Positions 51,760 to 60,538 of a DNA stretch of 64,000 nt are shown one piece after another. The position numbers were made by a program, and so were the translations under genes. Numbering within the stretch: position 1 is the first letter of the stretch; each line of letters begins with the position of its first letter. Source of the DNA: Streptomyces atratus (lineage in GTDB: Bacteria; Actinomycetota; Actinomycetes; Streptomycetales; Streptomycetaceae); NCBI RefSeq assembly GCF_900119365.1, contig NZ_FPJO01000020.1:93315-157314 (forward strand), given 5' to 3'. The notes under the pieces were generated by a model that was not told the origin of the DNA, made no database searches, and saw only the letters and a program-made list of their open reading frames with translations.

Positions 51760-52073
51760 CGCGCCCCGTCCCGTCCCGCCGACGCCACGGGCCCGAAGGC
51801 GGACCTCACGGTCTCGTTCGTCTCGCCCTGGGCCCGCGCGACGTCGCGCAGTTTCCCGGCCAGTGCCCGGCACTCCCCGCGCGCCGCCTCGAACCTCCGC
51901 GTCCACGACTCCCGTACGGCGCCCAGCTCCGCCAGTGCGGTCAGCCCGCCGGTTCCGGCGAGGAGGCCCTCGTGCGCGGACTCCAGTTCCGACTTCACCG
52001 GGCCGAGATGCGTGCACATGCCCTCCGCCCCGCCGGCGGCCCGCAGCCACGCGCCGTCGCTGTGCTTCAGCAC
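51756..52073 (-). CDS. WXG100-like small helical protein
   Basis: This 105-aa product from GTG 52073 starts MLKHSDGAWLRAAGGAEGMCT. Its second helix is VRESWTRRFEAARGECRALAGKL, giving the helix-W-x-helix pattern of ESX-type partner proteins. An upstream CTG start would add SDLAGGGD. Overlap with the hydrolase start (ATGA) indicates coupling. It may be cosecreted with, or chaperone, the hydrolase. Confidence 0.7.
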   Translation of the reverse strand: MLKHSDGAWLRAAGGAEGMCTHLGPVKSELESAHEGLLAGTGGLTALAELGAVRESWTRRFEAARGECRALAGKLRDVARAQGETNETVRSAFGPVASAGRDGAR

Positions 52074-52318
52074 GTCCCCACCGCCCGCCAGGTCGCTCAG
52101 CCGCTGCCGGCCCCCGGGTTGTCCCACCACTGCCACTGCGCCCACCCCGTTCCTTGATCGCGGAGCGGCACTGTGCCAAATCCGGGGCCCGCAACACGCC
52201 CACGCGTCCGGACACCGACGGGCGGGGCGGGCCCCGGTTCCCCGGCGTCCCAACGCAGGGCCCCCCGAGGGCGGATCACCCGAACGGTGGACGGGCGCCG
52301 GGCCCTGCCCGCGTCCGG

Positions 52319-52690
52319 TGCCCCCGCCGTACGTCCTCGGGTCCTCCGTGGCGAGGCGGTGCAGCACGGCAGCGGCCCGGTCCTCGGGAGGGGTTCCGCC
52401 CTCCGGGATGTGCCACATGTAGTGCTGCCAGGGGGCGTCATGCAGTGCTGCCACGGGGCGTCGTCCCCGTTCCGTCCGGCGGTCGGCGCCGGGCGGTACA
52501 GGAGGAAGACGGCGGTGAGGTCCCGGTCGCGGAAATCGGTGCCGACCCAGCCCGGCTCCGCGTCCCAGCGGGTCAGCAGATCCGGCCGGTCACGCAGGCC
52601 CGCGGCGACGATCCGTGCGCTCCTGCGGGCCCTTCCCCCGGCCGACGCCCCGCCCGCCGCCCTGCCGCCCACCAGGCGACAGACCCGCAC
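52319..52690 (-). pseudogene. Hypothetical gene frameshifted by a 23-bp tandem duplication
   Basis: The upstream frame reads RIVAAGLRDRPDLLTRWDAEPGWVG... to DAPWQHC. The continuation DAPWQHYMWHIPEGGTPPEDR to DPRTYGGG lies in another frame. The phrase DAPWQH is encoded twice because a 23-bp unit is duplicated (52417-52462), shifting the frame. Without one unit the two parts would join into a single protein of at least ~120 aa. No family is recognised. The 5' and 3' limits are uncertain. Confidence 0.65.
52417..52462. repeat. 23-bp imperfect tandem duplication
   Basis: Units at 52417-52439 and 52440-52462 differ at two positions. 23 is not a multiple of three, hence the frameshift in the gene that contains them. 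Confidence 0.85.
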
Positions 52691-52861
52691 GCGGCCCGCC
52701 CATGAACCCGTTGGAGGGGTATTCCGAGGACGTCAGCAGGACGTCAGTGAGGCATCAGCGGAACGTGAGCGATCCACAGGACGCTTTGGATGTCAAGAGG
52801 TCAGGGGGAGCGGCTCGCCGCAGGATCCGGGCCTTGCCTCACCCTCGTCCTGGAGAATTTC

Positions 52862-53617
52862 ATGCGTAAGATCCGCACCCGCAAGCACACCGCTGCTCTC
52901 GGCGCCGTCACCGCGGTGCTCGCTCTGTCCCTCACCGCCTGCGGCGGGGACGACACCGGCACGAAGTCCGCCGGCCCGGCGGCCGCCGCCTCGACGGACT
53001 CCAAGTCCACCGACGCCTCGAAGACCACGGACGACTCGAAGTCCGGCGCCACCGCGCAGAACACCGGAACCACGAAGACGGGCACCTCGAAGACGGGCAC
53101 CTCGAAGACGGGCACGTCCGGCGGCACCGCGAACGCGGGCGGCAACACCAGCGACAGCTACGCCTACAAGCACCCGTGCAAGAGCTCGGACCTGTCGGTG
53201 CGCGTGTACCCCCGGGAGGGCTCGGCCACCCAGCACGTGATCGAGATCAACAACACCGGCGCGAACTCCTGCGGCCTGAGCTACTTCCCGCGGGTCAGCC
53301 TGGGCGCCGCCAAGGCCTCGGACCACAGCGGTGACATCACGCCGGCGGTCCCCGGCGGCCTGGGCGGCGCGCCCGCGTACCCGGTCAAGCCGAAGACGGC
53401 CGCCATCGCGGTGATCGACCTCAACCCGAGCGGCAAGAACGGCGTGACCTGGGTCGACGAGATGAACGTGCTGCCCGACGGCGACCACATGGCCAACGCG
53501 GAGACGCAGAACTTCCCGCTCGGCCCCGACGTCAAGGTGGGCGACCCGAAGCTGGGCCTGTACCGGAGCACGGTCGCCGACGCGGTGAGCTCCATGCAGT
53601 CGGCGGGCAAGTCCTGA
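52862..53617 (+). CDS. DUF4232-type secreted lipoprotein
   Basis: This 251-aa product has a signal peptide and lipobox LTACGGDD. A ~70-residue Ala/Ser/Thr/Lys linker follows, containing three 15-bp repeats (KTGTS). The C-terminal beta domain is of DUF4232 type, with two Cys (HPCKSSDL, NSCGLSYFP). The function is unknown. GGAG lies before the ATG. It is a monocistronic gene with a terminator. Confidence 0.85.
   Translation: MRKIRTRKHTAALGAVTAVLALSLTACGGDDTGTKSAGPAAAASTDSKSTDASKTTDDSKSGATAQNTGTTKTGTSKTGTSKTGTSGGTANAGGNTSDSYAYKHPCKSSDLSVRVYPREGSATQHVIEINNTGANSCGLSYFPRVSLGAAKASDHSGDITPAVPGGLGGAPAYPVKPKTAAIAVIDLNPSGKNGVTWVDEMNVLPDGDHMANAETQNFPLGPDVKVGDPKLGLYRSTVADAVSSMQSAGKS
53075..53119 (+). repeat. 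15-bp tandem repeat, three units
   Basis: AAGACGGGCACCTCG occurs at 53075 and 53090 and with two changes at 53105. It encodes KTGTS three times in the lipoprotein linker. Confidence 0.85.
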
Positions 53618-53642
53618 CCCACCCGACACCTGACACCCGAGG

Positions 53643-53666
53643 GCCCGGATCCGACGTGATCCGGGC
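53643..53666 (+). terminator. Hairpin terminator of the DUF4232 gene
   Basis: Perfect 9-base arms GCCCGGATC and GATCCGGGC with a 6-base loop are followed by TCTTT. Confidence 0.8.
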
Positions 53667-54048
53667 TCTTTGCGTCGGTCGTGGGCGAGGCCTCCTCCGC
53701 CGCACGGCCGGCAATACACCGGCCGCGTACACACGGGAGCCAGCAGGCGCTAAATCGAGCCAGTTCGTCAGAGTGGGCGACGTCGTGCTCCGGGCCGAAT
53801 GCCCGCTGCCGAACGCCGAGTTCCGCGCCCACCTACCCCGTCCCGTGCTCTCCTCGCCGCGCAAGGACCTGAAGCTGGGCGCCCGGCGTGCGCGCCCCCT
53901 GACGGCCGTTCCGGAAACAGCTCCGCACCGCGGCGGACGACCTGACGACAGTCCGAAAACGACCAGAATCCGGACGGGGACCGCCCCCCGGGATGGGTAA
54001 CGTTCGACCGGTGCGGTAGTCGTTGCCACGGGGGACGAGGTGAGGGCA
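53667..54048. other. Region without a supported gene
   Basis: These 382 bases hold open frames on both strands, but none with a ribosome-binding site, a recognisable product or consistent codon bias. The promoter of the FHA-kinase pair presumably lies near the right end. Confidence 0.4.
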
Positions 54049-54897
54049 GTGAGCGGCATTGTTGTCCATCTGCCGCGGGTGGGCGGTGACGTCACCGGGG
54101 CGCTGGGCGGTGACCCGGTGACCTTGCGGCTCGGCCCGGGGGAAGTGGCGCGTTTCGGACGGGGCTCGGCGACGATCCCGGTGGAGCTGCTCCTCGACGA
54201 CGAGGCCATCTCCCGGCTGGCCGGCGAGATCCGGGTGACCGACGACCACTGGCAGCTCAGCAACCACAGCGCGACCCAGAGCTATCTGGTGGAGAACCCG
54301 GAGGGAGCGGGAGAGTATCTGCGGGTCCCGCCCCGGCGGGCCGGGGCCCCCATCCCCTTCGAGTTCTCCCGGGTCGTGCTGCCCACCCGCCGCGGCACCA
54401 CCGTCGCCTTCCAGGTGTTCGCGCCCGACCACGTCTATCTGGACCCCGACGGCATGGCGGGCCAGTGGGGCAGCCGCACCGTCATGGCGTACTCACTGGA
54501 CGAGACCGCGCTCTACTTCCTGGTCCTGGTCGCGCTCTGCGAGCCGCGGCTGCGCGACGAGTCGCCGGTCGCGGTGCCGACCACCCCGCAGATCGTCGAA
54601 CGGCTCAGGGGTCACGCCGCGTGCGGCGAGTTGAAGGCCCGGGCGGTCAGCTCGCACATCGACTACCTCGCCGAGGAGAAGATGCGGATCAGCGCTCCGC
54701 CCGAGCACGGATCCTGCGGAGCGCGCCGCAACGGGAAGCGGGAGGCCCTGGTCGGGACCGCGCTGCGGTTCGGACTCGTACGGGAGGAGCATCTGGCACT
54801 GCTGCCGCCCCGGGCCTCGACGGGCCTCCGGGACCGGGAGACGGACCGGACCGGAGGGGGAGACGGTGCGCGTCCGGGGCGACACATCGGGAAGTGA
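54049..54897 (+). CDS. FHA-domain-like protein linked to kinase
   Basis: This 282-aa product starts MSGIVVHLPRVGG. An N-terminal FHA-like domain (about 20-100) has FGRGSATIP, ISRLAGEI and LSNHSATQSYLVENP. This order of Gly-Arg, Ser-Arg and Asn matches phospho-Thr-binding FHA domains. The C-terminal part is helical (YSLDETALYFLVLVALCEPRLRD) and resembles nothing I know. GTG 54049 has GAGG 8 bases upstream; GTG 54040 is an alternative. It overlaps the kinase gene by 32 bases, suggesting they work together. Confidence 0.82.
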   Translation: MSGIVVHLPRVGGDVTGALGGDPVTLRLGPGEVARFGRGSATIPVELLLDDEAISRLAGEIRVTDDHWQLSNHSATQSYLVENPEGAGEYLRVPPRRAGAPIPFEFSRVVLPTRRGTTVAFQVFAPDHVYLDPDGMAGQWGSRTVMAYSLDETALYFLVLVALCEPRLRDESPVAVPTTPQIVERLRGHAACGELKARAVSSHIDYLAEEKMRISAPPEHGSCGARRNGKREALVGTALRFGLVREEHLALLPPRASTGLRDRETDRTGGGDGARPGRHIGK

Positions 54898-56251
54898 CCG
54901 TACGGAGCCGCTCCCGCGCGGCTACCGGATCGGCGGCTGGGAGGTCACCGAGCCGATCGCGTCCGGCGGCTGGGCAACGGTGTACGCGGGCCGCCCGGTA
55001 GACCCGGCGAAGGGGCCGGCGGAGGTCGCGCTGAAGATCCTGCCGACCTCGGGGCTGGCGCCGCGCCAGGCCCGCAAGGTCGCGGAGACCGCCCGGCGGG
55101 AGGTCGAACTGGACCGCCGGGCCGGCCATCCGAGGCTGATCCACCTGCTGGACTCCGCCGTGATCAGCGATCCGGACCGGGCGTTCCTGGACGGTGCGAT
55201 CGTGCTGGTGATGGAGCGGGCCGAGCGCAGTCTGCGGGACCTGTTCGATGCCGGGGTCGCGGAGGCGGACGTCGCCCGGCTGTTCGCCGAGATCTGCGAG
55301 GGCCTGGCCCATCTGCACGGCAGCGGCTGGGTGCACGGCGACCTCAAGCCGGAGAACATCCTGCTGATGGCCGACGGTGCGCTGAAGCTCTCGGACTTCG
55401 GGCTCGCCACCGAACTGACCGGCACCGACGGCACCCACGGGTACGCCCCGCCGATGGGCACCCTGGACTATCTCCCGCCCGAGCGCTGGCAGGCCCCGCT
55501 CGGCGAGCACGGCGTGGAGATCCGGCCCAGCGCCGACATCTGGGCCCTGGGCATCATGGTCCACGAGGTGTTCGCCTCGGGCGCCTCGCCGTTCCCCGGT
55601 GCGACTCCGGTGGCGCGCGGCGCGGCGGTGCAGGAGTACGCCGACGGGCGCGCACCGCTACGGATCGACGGCGCGGTCCCACCGTTCTGGCGTGCCCTGG
55701 CCATGGACTGCCTGGCCCCGACCCATGCCGACCGCGCCGCGCACAGCGCCGAGAGCCTCCTGGCACGGATCACCGCACGGTCGTCGCCGCCCCGCCCGGC
55801 ACGCCGCCGGTGGGGGAGGCGCGCCGCCCTGGTGACCGTCGCGGTGTGCGCGGCGGCCGCGACGGTCTGGTCGCACGCCGTCGGCGGCACCGCGTCCGCC
55901 GCCAGGGACGAACCGCCGGGCCGGCTCAAGGTGTTCAACGCCGACGACGACTGCCGGGACCGTACGGACCGCAACCCGCAGTGCAGTCTCGGCCTGGCGA
56001 TCGACCCCCTTCAGCCGTACACCGTCGACAACGTCGTACCGACACGGGTCTGGCACGGCGACGTCCTCGCCGTCGACTGCCGCCTCCCCCAGGGGGTGCC
56101 CATCATCGACGAGTCGGACGCCAGCTCCACCGAGTGGTACCGCGTCCGGCTGCCGGCGGGCTCCGCCGCCTCCTCGGCCTGGCTGCCCGCCGTGCGCACG
56201 GCGGACCATCCCCGGGTTCCCGACTGCCCGCGGCCCAAGCCCGTTCGTTGA
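54866..56251 (+). CDS. Membrane Ser/Thr protein kinase
   Basis: This 461-aa protein has a kinase domain (about 20-310) with IASGGWATVYAG, Lys in VALKILP, HGDLKPENIL and DFGLATEL. The catalytic HGD replaces the usual HRD, as seen in some actinobacterial kinases. A membrane span (about 322-340) is followed by a ~115-residue extracytoplasmic domain with four Cys (DDCRDR, QCSLG, DCRLP, DCPRP), probably two disulfides. It phosphorylates proteins in response to an external signal. The FHA partner is a probable reader. Confidence 0.92.
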   Translation: MRVRGDTSGSDRTEPLPRGYRIGGWEVTEPIASGGWATVYAGRPVDPAKGPAEVALKILPTSGLAPRQARKVAETARREVELDRRAGHPRLIHLLDSAVISDPDRAFLDGAIVLVMERAERSLRDLFDAGVAEADVARLFAEICEGLAHLHGSGWVHGDLKPENILLMADGALKLSDFGLATELTGTDGTHGYAPPMGTLDYLPPERWQAPLGEHGVEIRPSADIWALGIMVHEVFASGASPFPGATPVARGAAVQEYADGRAPLRIDGAVPPFWRALAMDCLAPTHADRAAHSAESLLARITARSSPPRPARRRWGRRAALVTVAVCAAAATVWSHAVGGTASAARDEPPGRLKVFNADDDCRDRTDRNPQCSLGLAIDPLQPYTVDNVVPTRVWHGDVLAVDCRLPQGVPIIDESDASSTEWYRVRLPAGSAASSAWLPAVRTADHPRVPDCPRPKPVR

Positions 56252-56364
56252 GTGTCGGTGTTCGCGTCGCGGGCTGTCACTCCGGATCGTTCCGGATGTC
56301 CTGCCCGGCGGCCCGACGGCTACCTTGCGGACCCACAGCCACCGCAAGGAAGAGGGAACAACCC

Positions 56365-56838
56365 ATGCGCGGCACGCGCTCGCTCCTGCTCGGCGGGGTC
56401 TTCGTCCTCGCCTCCCTGGCCGCGCCGCCCGACGCCCTGGCCGCCGAGAACGGCTCCGCGTCCCCCGCGCGGGTCGCCGACGCCACCCAGAGCTTCCGCA
56501 ATCAGGCCACGGGCCGTTGCATGGACGACACCGACAACGGCTTCCGCACCTGGAGCTGCAACGGAAGCAATCCACAGCTGTGGGACGTGAAGGTCTGGGA
56601 CGACGGAACGCGCCAGCTGCGCAACGTCAACACGAACCGCTGCGTCGAGGACAGCGACAACGGGTTCCGCACCGTCGGCACCTGCAGCTCCAGCCCGGAG
56701 CAGAGCTGGTGGATCAAGGTCTGGGACGACGGCACCGTCCGCTTCCAGAACCAGGCGACCCTGCGGTGCATCGACGACAGCTCCCTGGGCTTCCGCACCT
56801 GGCCCTGCAACGAAACCCCGTACCAGAGCTGGTTCTGA
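56365..56838 (+). CDS. Secreted ricin-B-type lectin
   Basis: This 157-aa product has a signal peptide (cleavage near ALAAEN) and a single beta-trefoil of three repeats with QxW-like ends (NPQLWDVKVWDDG, EQSWWIKVWDDG, YQSWF) and paired Cys in each (GRCMD/SCNGS and so on). Ricin lectins bind galactose- or xylose-type sugars. It is the first of four neighbouring secreted genes on one strand. Confidence 0.92.
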   Translation: MRGTRSLLLGGVFVLASLAAPPDALAAENGSASPARVADATQSFRNQATGRCMDDTDNGFRTWSCNGSNPQLWDVKVWDDGTRQLRNVNTNRCVEDSDNGFRTVGTCSSSPEQSWWIKVWDDGTVRFQNQATLRCIDDSSLGFRTWPCNETPYQSWF

Positions 56839-56912
56839 TACCCGCGTCACCGCGACGCGGACTCCCCACCCCACTTTCCCGCAAGGCTATTCCGACGCGA
56901 AGGAGCAGTCAG

Positions 56913-57938
56913 GTGCGTGGCTCGGCCGAACGACGACGTGCGATGTGGAGATCAGCGGTCCTGCTGGTCGTGGTGGCCGTGACCGGCCTCGGCAACCCGG
57001 CCTTCGCCAAGGGCGCGGGCGACGTGCCGGGCCCCCTCGGGAACTCCGCCCCGGCCACCCTGTTCTGCGACATCCCGCCGGACCGGGACATCGCCGTGAC
57101 CCGCAAGGTGTACGAGGTCGGGCAGCGTCGCGGCGTGTCCGACAAGGTGATGCTCGCCGGCTTCGAGACGGGCTGGGTCGAGTCCCGCATGAACAACCTG
57201 GCGTGCGGGGACCGGGATTCGCTCGGGGTCTTCCAGCAGCGGCCCTCGATGGGCTGGTGCGAACCCGCCCAGTGCCTCGACGTCGACTTCGCGGCGAACA
57301 AGTTCTTCGAGGTGGCCCAGCAGATGGAGCCCGACTGGGACACCGCGGGCGAACTGGCCCAGGCCGTCCAGCGCTCCGCCTACCCGGAGCGCTACCCCCA
57401 GGCGGAGGGCTACGCCCGGGAATTGATGGCCGAGGCGTTCCAGCCGTACGGCACGATCGGGACGAAGTACGCCGACCTGGGCGGGCCCGGCGGCCCGCTC
57501 GGCCCGCCGCTCCGCGCCGAGGAGAACTCCTCGCTCGGCGGGCGGTTCCAGCTCTTCCGGAACGGGATCATCCTCTGGCACCCGGACGAGGCCCACGCGA
57601 TCTACGGGGACATCCTCACGAAGTTCTGGGACACGGACGCCGAACGCCGCTGGGGCTTCCCCACCACCGACGAGGCCGACGCCGCACAGGCACCCGACGG
57701 AACCCGCGGCCGCTACCAGTTCTTCGAACACGGCCTCTTCCTCTGGTCACCCCGGACCGGAGCACACACCGTCCACGGCGCCATCTACGACGCCTTCCAC
57801 GCCGCCGGACACGAAACCGCACTCGGCTACCCCCTCACCGACGAAACCGACGAAGCAGGCGGCGGCAAGGCCCAGAAATTCCAGAAGGCCACCATCCACT
57901 GGAACGCCGACCGCGGCACCTGGATCACCGACAACTAG
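56913..57938 (+). CDS. Secreted lysozyme-like protein with three LGFP repeats
   Basis: This 341-aa product from GTG 56913 (AAGGAG site) has a signal peptide (cleavage near AFAKG). A lytic-transglycosylase-like region follows (GFETGWVESRMNNLACGDRDSLGVFQQRPSMGW, with a Cys pair). Three LGFP repeats follow (GPLGPPLRAEE..., RWGFPTTDEADA..., ALGYPLTDETDE...), each ending in an aromatic HW/LW. LGFP repeats anchor proteins to the arabinogalactan-containing walls of mycolata. The likely role is wall binding and cutting outside the cell. Confidence 0.86.
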   Translation: MRGSAERRRAMWRSAVLLVVVAVTGLGNPAFAKGAGDVPGPLGNSAPATLFCDIPPDRDIAVTRKVYEVGQRRGVSDKVMLAGFETGWVESRMNNLACGDRDSLGVFQQRPSMGWCEPAQCLDVDFAANKFFEVAQQMEPDWDTAGELAQAVQRSAYPERYPQAEGYARELMAEAFQPYGTIGTKYADLGGPGGPLGPPLRAEENSSLGGRFQLFRNGIILWHPDEAHAIYGDILTKFWDTDAERRWGFPTTDEADAAQAPDGTRGRYQFFEHGLFLWSPRTGAHTVHGAIYDAFHAAGHETALGYPLTDETDEAGGGKAQKFQKATIHWNADRGTWITDN

Positions 57939-57998
57939 CGATTCCCCGACAACTGGCGATTCTCCGTCGCCATTTCCGCTTCCGACCAGGAGGTCACG

Positions 57999-58988
57999 TT
58001 GAGCGAGCACCGTCCCACCCGCAGGAACGTCCTGAAGGCCGCGGGCGGCCTCTCCGCCGCGCTGGCGCTCGGCGCCGGTGGCGTCCTCGCGACGGCCACG
58101 GCGGCGAGCGCCGCCGGTGACGGCTTCGGGCTGCACATCGTGGACCACAACGAGAACGATCCCCGCATGAAGTACTACCGCTTCCAGACCGACGCGATCG
58201 GCTGGAACCCCGGCGTCAACGTCCTGCTCCCCGACGACTACGCCACCAGCGGCCGCACCTACCCGGTGCTCTACCTCTTCCACGGCGGCGGCCTCACCTC
58301 GGACTTCATCGAGTTCGACCGCGCGGGTGTCCGCGACTGGACCGCCGGCAAGCCGATCATCGTCGTGATGCCCGACGGCGGCCACGCCGGCTGGTACTCC
58401 AACCCGGTCAGCTCCAACACGGGCGCCCGTAACTGGGAGACCTTCCACGTCGCCCAGCTCATCCCCTGGATCGACGCGAACTTCCGCACCTTCGCCGAGT
58501 ACGACGGCCGCGCGGTCGCCGGGTTCTCCATGGGCGGCTTCGGCGCACTGAAGTACGCGGCCAAGTACTACGGCCACTTCGCCTCGGTCAGCGCCCACTC
58601 CGGCCCGGCCAGCCTGCGCCGCAACCTCGGCGCGATCGTGCACTGGGCCAATGTGTCCTCCGCCGCCGCGGACCTGGCGGGCGGCACCGTCTACGGCGCT
58701 CCGCTGTGGGACGAGGCCAGGGTCAGCGCCGACAACCCGGTCGAGCGCATCGAGAGCTACCGCAACAAGCGGGTCTTCCTGGTCGCCGGCACCGGTGGCC
58801 AACCCGTGCCCTGGTTCAGCCAGGTCAGCGAGGACAACGTGCTCCAGGGCCAGCGGGAGTTCCGCGGCCTCCTCGACGGGGCAGGCATCCCGTACGAGGC
58901 GCACGAGGAGCCCGGCAGCCATGAGTTCCGCGTCCCCCTGTTCCTCCGCGACCTCGACGGCATCATCGGGCGCCTCCGCAAGGCATAA
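57999..58988 (+). CDS. Secreted esterase of the antigen 85/esterase D fold
   Basis: This 329-aa product has a TTG start (GGAGGT just upstream) and a Tat signal (TRRNVLKAAGGLSAALAL). The esterase domain has LFHGGGLTSDF, nucleophile GFSMGGFGAL and catalytic His in PGSHEFRV. Relatives include mycolyl transferases and trehalose or acyl esterases. It is likely to act on an acyl ester outside the cell. It is third in the secreted set. Confidence 0.9.
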   Translation: MSEHRPTRRNVLKAAGGLSAALALGAGGVLATATAASAAGDGFGLHIVDHNENDPRMKYYRFQTDAIGWNPGVNVLLPDDYATSGRTYPVLYLFHGGGLTSDFIEFDRAGVRDWTAGKPIIVVMPDGGHAGWYSNPVSSNTGARNWETFHVAQLIPWIDANFRTFAEYDGRAVAGFSMGGFGALKYAAKYYGHFASVSAHSGPASLRRNLGAIVHWANVSSAAADLAGGTVYGAPLWDEARVSADNPVERIESYRNKRVFLVAGTGGQPVPWFSQVSEDNVLQGQREFRGLLDGAGIPYEAHEEPGSHEFRVPLFLRDLDGIIGRLRKA

Positions 58989-59120
58989 CGCGGCACGACA
59001 CGGCGTAACACGGGCAGCACGGCGTTGTGAAAGACCCGGCACGGGCGTGGTCGGGGCCGGCCAAACCCCCGGCCCCGACCACCCCGCCTCCCCCACTCCC
59101 AGACACACGGAGGACCGAAC

Positions 59121-60353
59121 ATGCCCACCCCCTCGCAGCCGGACCGCCGGAACGCCACCCGCCGGTCGGCGCTCAAGGCAGGCATGGGCTTCGCTCTGGG
59201 CGCCGGCCTGCTGGGCGCCGCCCCCGGTGTGGCTGCCGCCGACGACCGGTCGGGCCGGGCGGCGGCCGGGCGCCCGACCGCGCGACTGCTCCAGACCGGC
59301 ACCCCGCTGTGCGAGCAGCCCGGCGACTCGGCGAGCGCACAGGGCCTCGGCTCCGGTGACCTGGCGATCCCGTACCACCGGGAGCACGACAACACCTGGG
59401 GCTATGTGTTCGGCGACGCGTTCGGCGGAATCGCCCAGGCCGATCCCTACCTGGGGTCTCCGGTGATCCTGAACCAGGCGGACTTCGACGCCTCCGGCGC
59501 GACCCCGATCTCGTTCTCCTGGGCGATGCCCACCGGCGGCGCCGCCGACCAGTGCTTCGACTACGCGCACCGGGCGGACAACGGGCACGGCTTCGAGATC
59601 TCCCGCATCCCCAACGACTGCATCGAGTTCGGCGGACGCACCTACATCCAGTACACCTCGGTGGCCCTGTGGGAGAACATCCCCGCCGGGTACGACGGCT
59701 CGCTGATGTCGGGCGTCGCGTACTCGGACGACTACGGCGTGACCTGGCAGGACTACCCGTACCACTGGGCGGGCGACACCCAGGGGACGAACCAGTCCAT
59801 GTACGGGATGTGGTCGTTCGCGGGCATCGACCCCGACGGCTGGCTGTACATCTTCTCCAAGCGCTGGAACGGCACACACTCCAACACCGCCGACGGCGGC
59901 GCGATCCAGCTGTTCCGCATCCGGCCGGACGAGTTCCGTGCGGGCAACTTCGGGGCTCAGGAGAACTGGGCCTACCTGGACGGCCGTTGGCAGTGGACGC
60001 GGGCGGCGGGGCCGTCGATCATGCTGTCCGGCAACAGGATCGGGGAGTTCTCCGTCAAGCGGATCGGCAACACGTACTGCATGAGCTACTTCGACGTGGA
60101 CGACTACGCGATCTGTACCCGCACCGCGCCCCGCCCGGACGCCGTCTGGACCGCCCCCAAGCCCCAGATCGTCGGCGACGGCCTGCCGCCGCACCACTGG
60201 GGCAAGCCCCAGCTGCCGTTCCTCTACGGCGGATACATCCACCCAGGCAGCGCGAGCGCCACGTCCCTGACCCTGATCGCCTCGCAGTGGCAGTCGATCA
60301 ACCAGGGGAAGACGCCCTACCGCGTCCTCCAGTACGACGGCATCCAGCCCTGA
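59121..60353 (+). CDS. Secreted DUF4185 protein (possible endo-D-arabinanase, GH183)
   Basis: This 410-aa product has a Tat signal (TRRSALKAGMGFALGAG). The beta-propeller-like domain has YHREHDNTWGYVFGDAFGG, YIQYTSVALWENIPAG and SKRWNGTHSN, as in DUF4185. Characterised members of this family are endo-D-arabinanases (GH183) that cut mycobacterial arabinan. Activity here is inferred. It ends the secreted gene set. No terminator is obvious. Confidence 0.87.
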   Translation: MPTPSQPDRRNATRRSALKAGMGFALGAGLLGAAPGVAAADDRSGRAAAGRPTARLLQTGTPLCEQPGDSASAQGLGSGDLAIPYHREHDNTWGYVFGDAFGGIAQADPYLGSPVILNQADFDASGATPISFSWAMPTGGAADQCFDYAHRADNGHGFEISRIPNDCIEFGGRTYIQYTSVALWENIPAGYDGSLMSGVAYSDDYGVTWQDYPYHWAGDTQGTNQSMYGMWSFAGIDPDGWLYIFSKRWNGTHSNTADGGAIQLFRIRPDEFRAGNFGAQENWAYLDGRWQWTRAAGPSIMLSGNRIGEFSVKRIGNTYCMSYFDVDDYAICTRTAPRPDAVWTAPKPQIVGDGLPPHHWGKPQLPFLYGGYIHPGSASATSLTLIASQWQSINQGKTPYRVLQYDGIQP

Positions 60354-60538
60354 CATCTCTTTCTCGCGCCATACGCCCGGAATCGGCCATTTCGGAAGGG
60401 TCACGGGTTCGCCGACCCTGGCCCCGTACGCCTTGTGCCGCTCCGGCCACCGGACCGACCCCTTGCTTCCACTCGGACGTGACACGGCGCGGCAAGCAAG
60501 GGGCGAAGAGCTGGCCAAGGCACAGACGCAACCCGAGG

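Noticed and set aside
53656..54000. 115-codon plus-strand frame ahead of the FHA gene
   Set aside because: It begins inside a terminator hairpin, has no ribosome-binding site, and its product has no domain or secretion signal.
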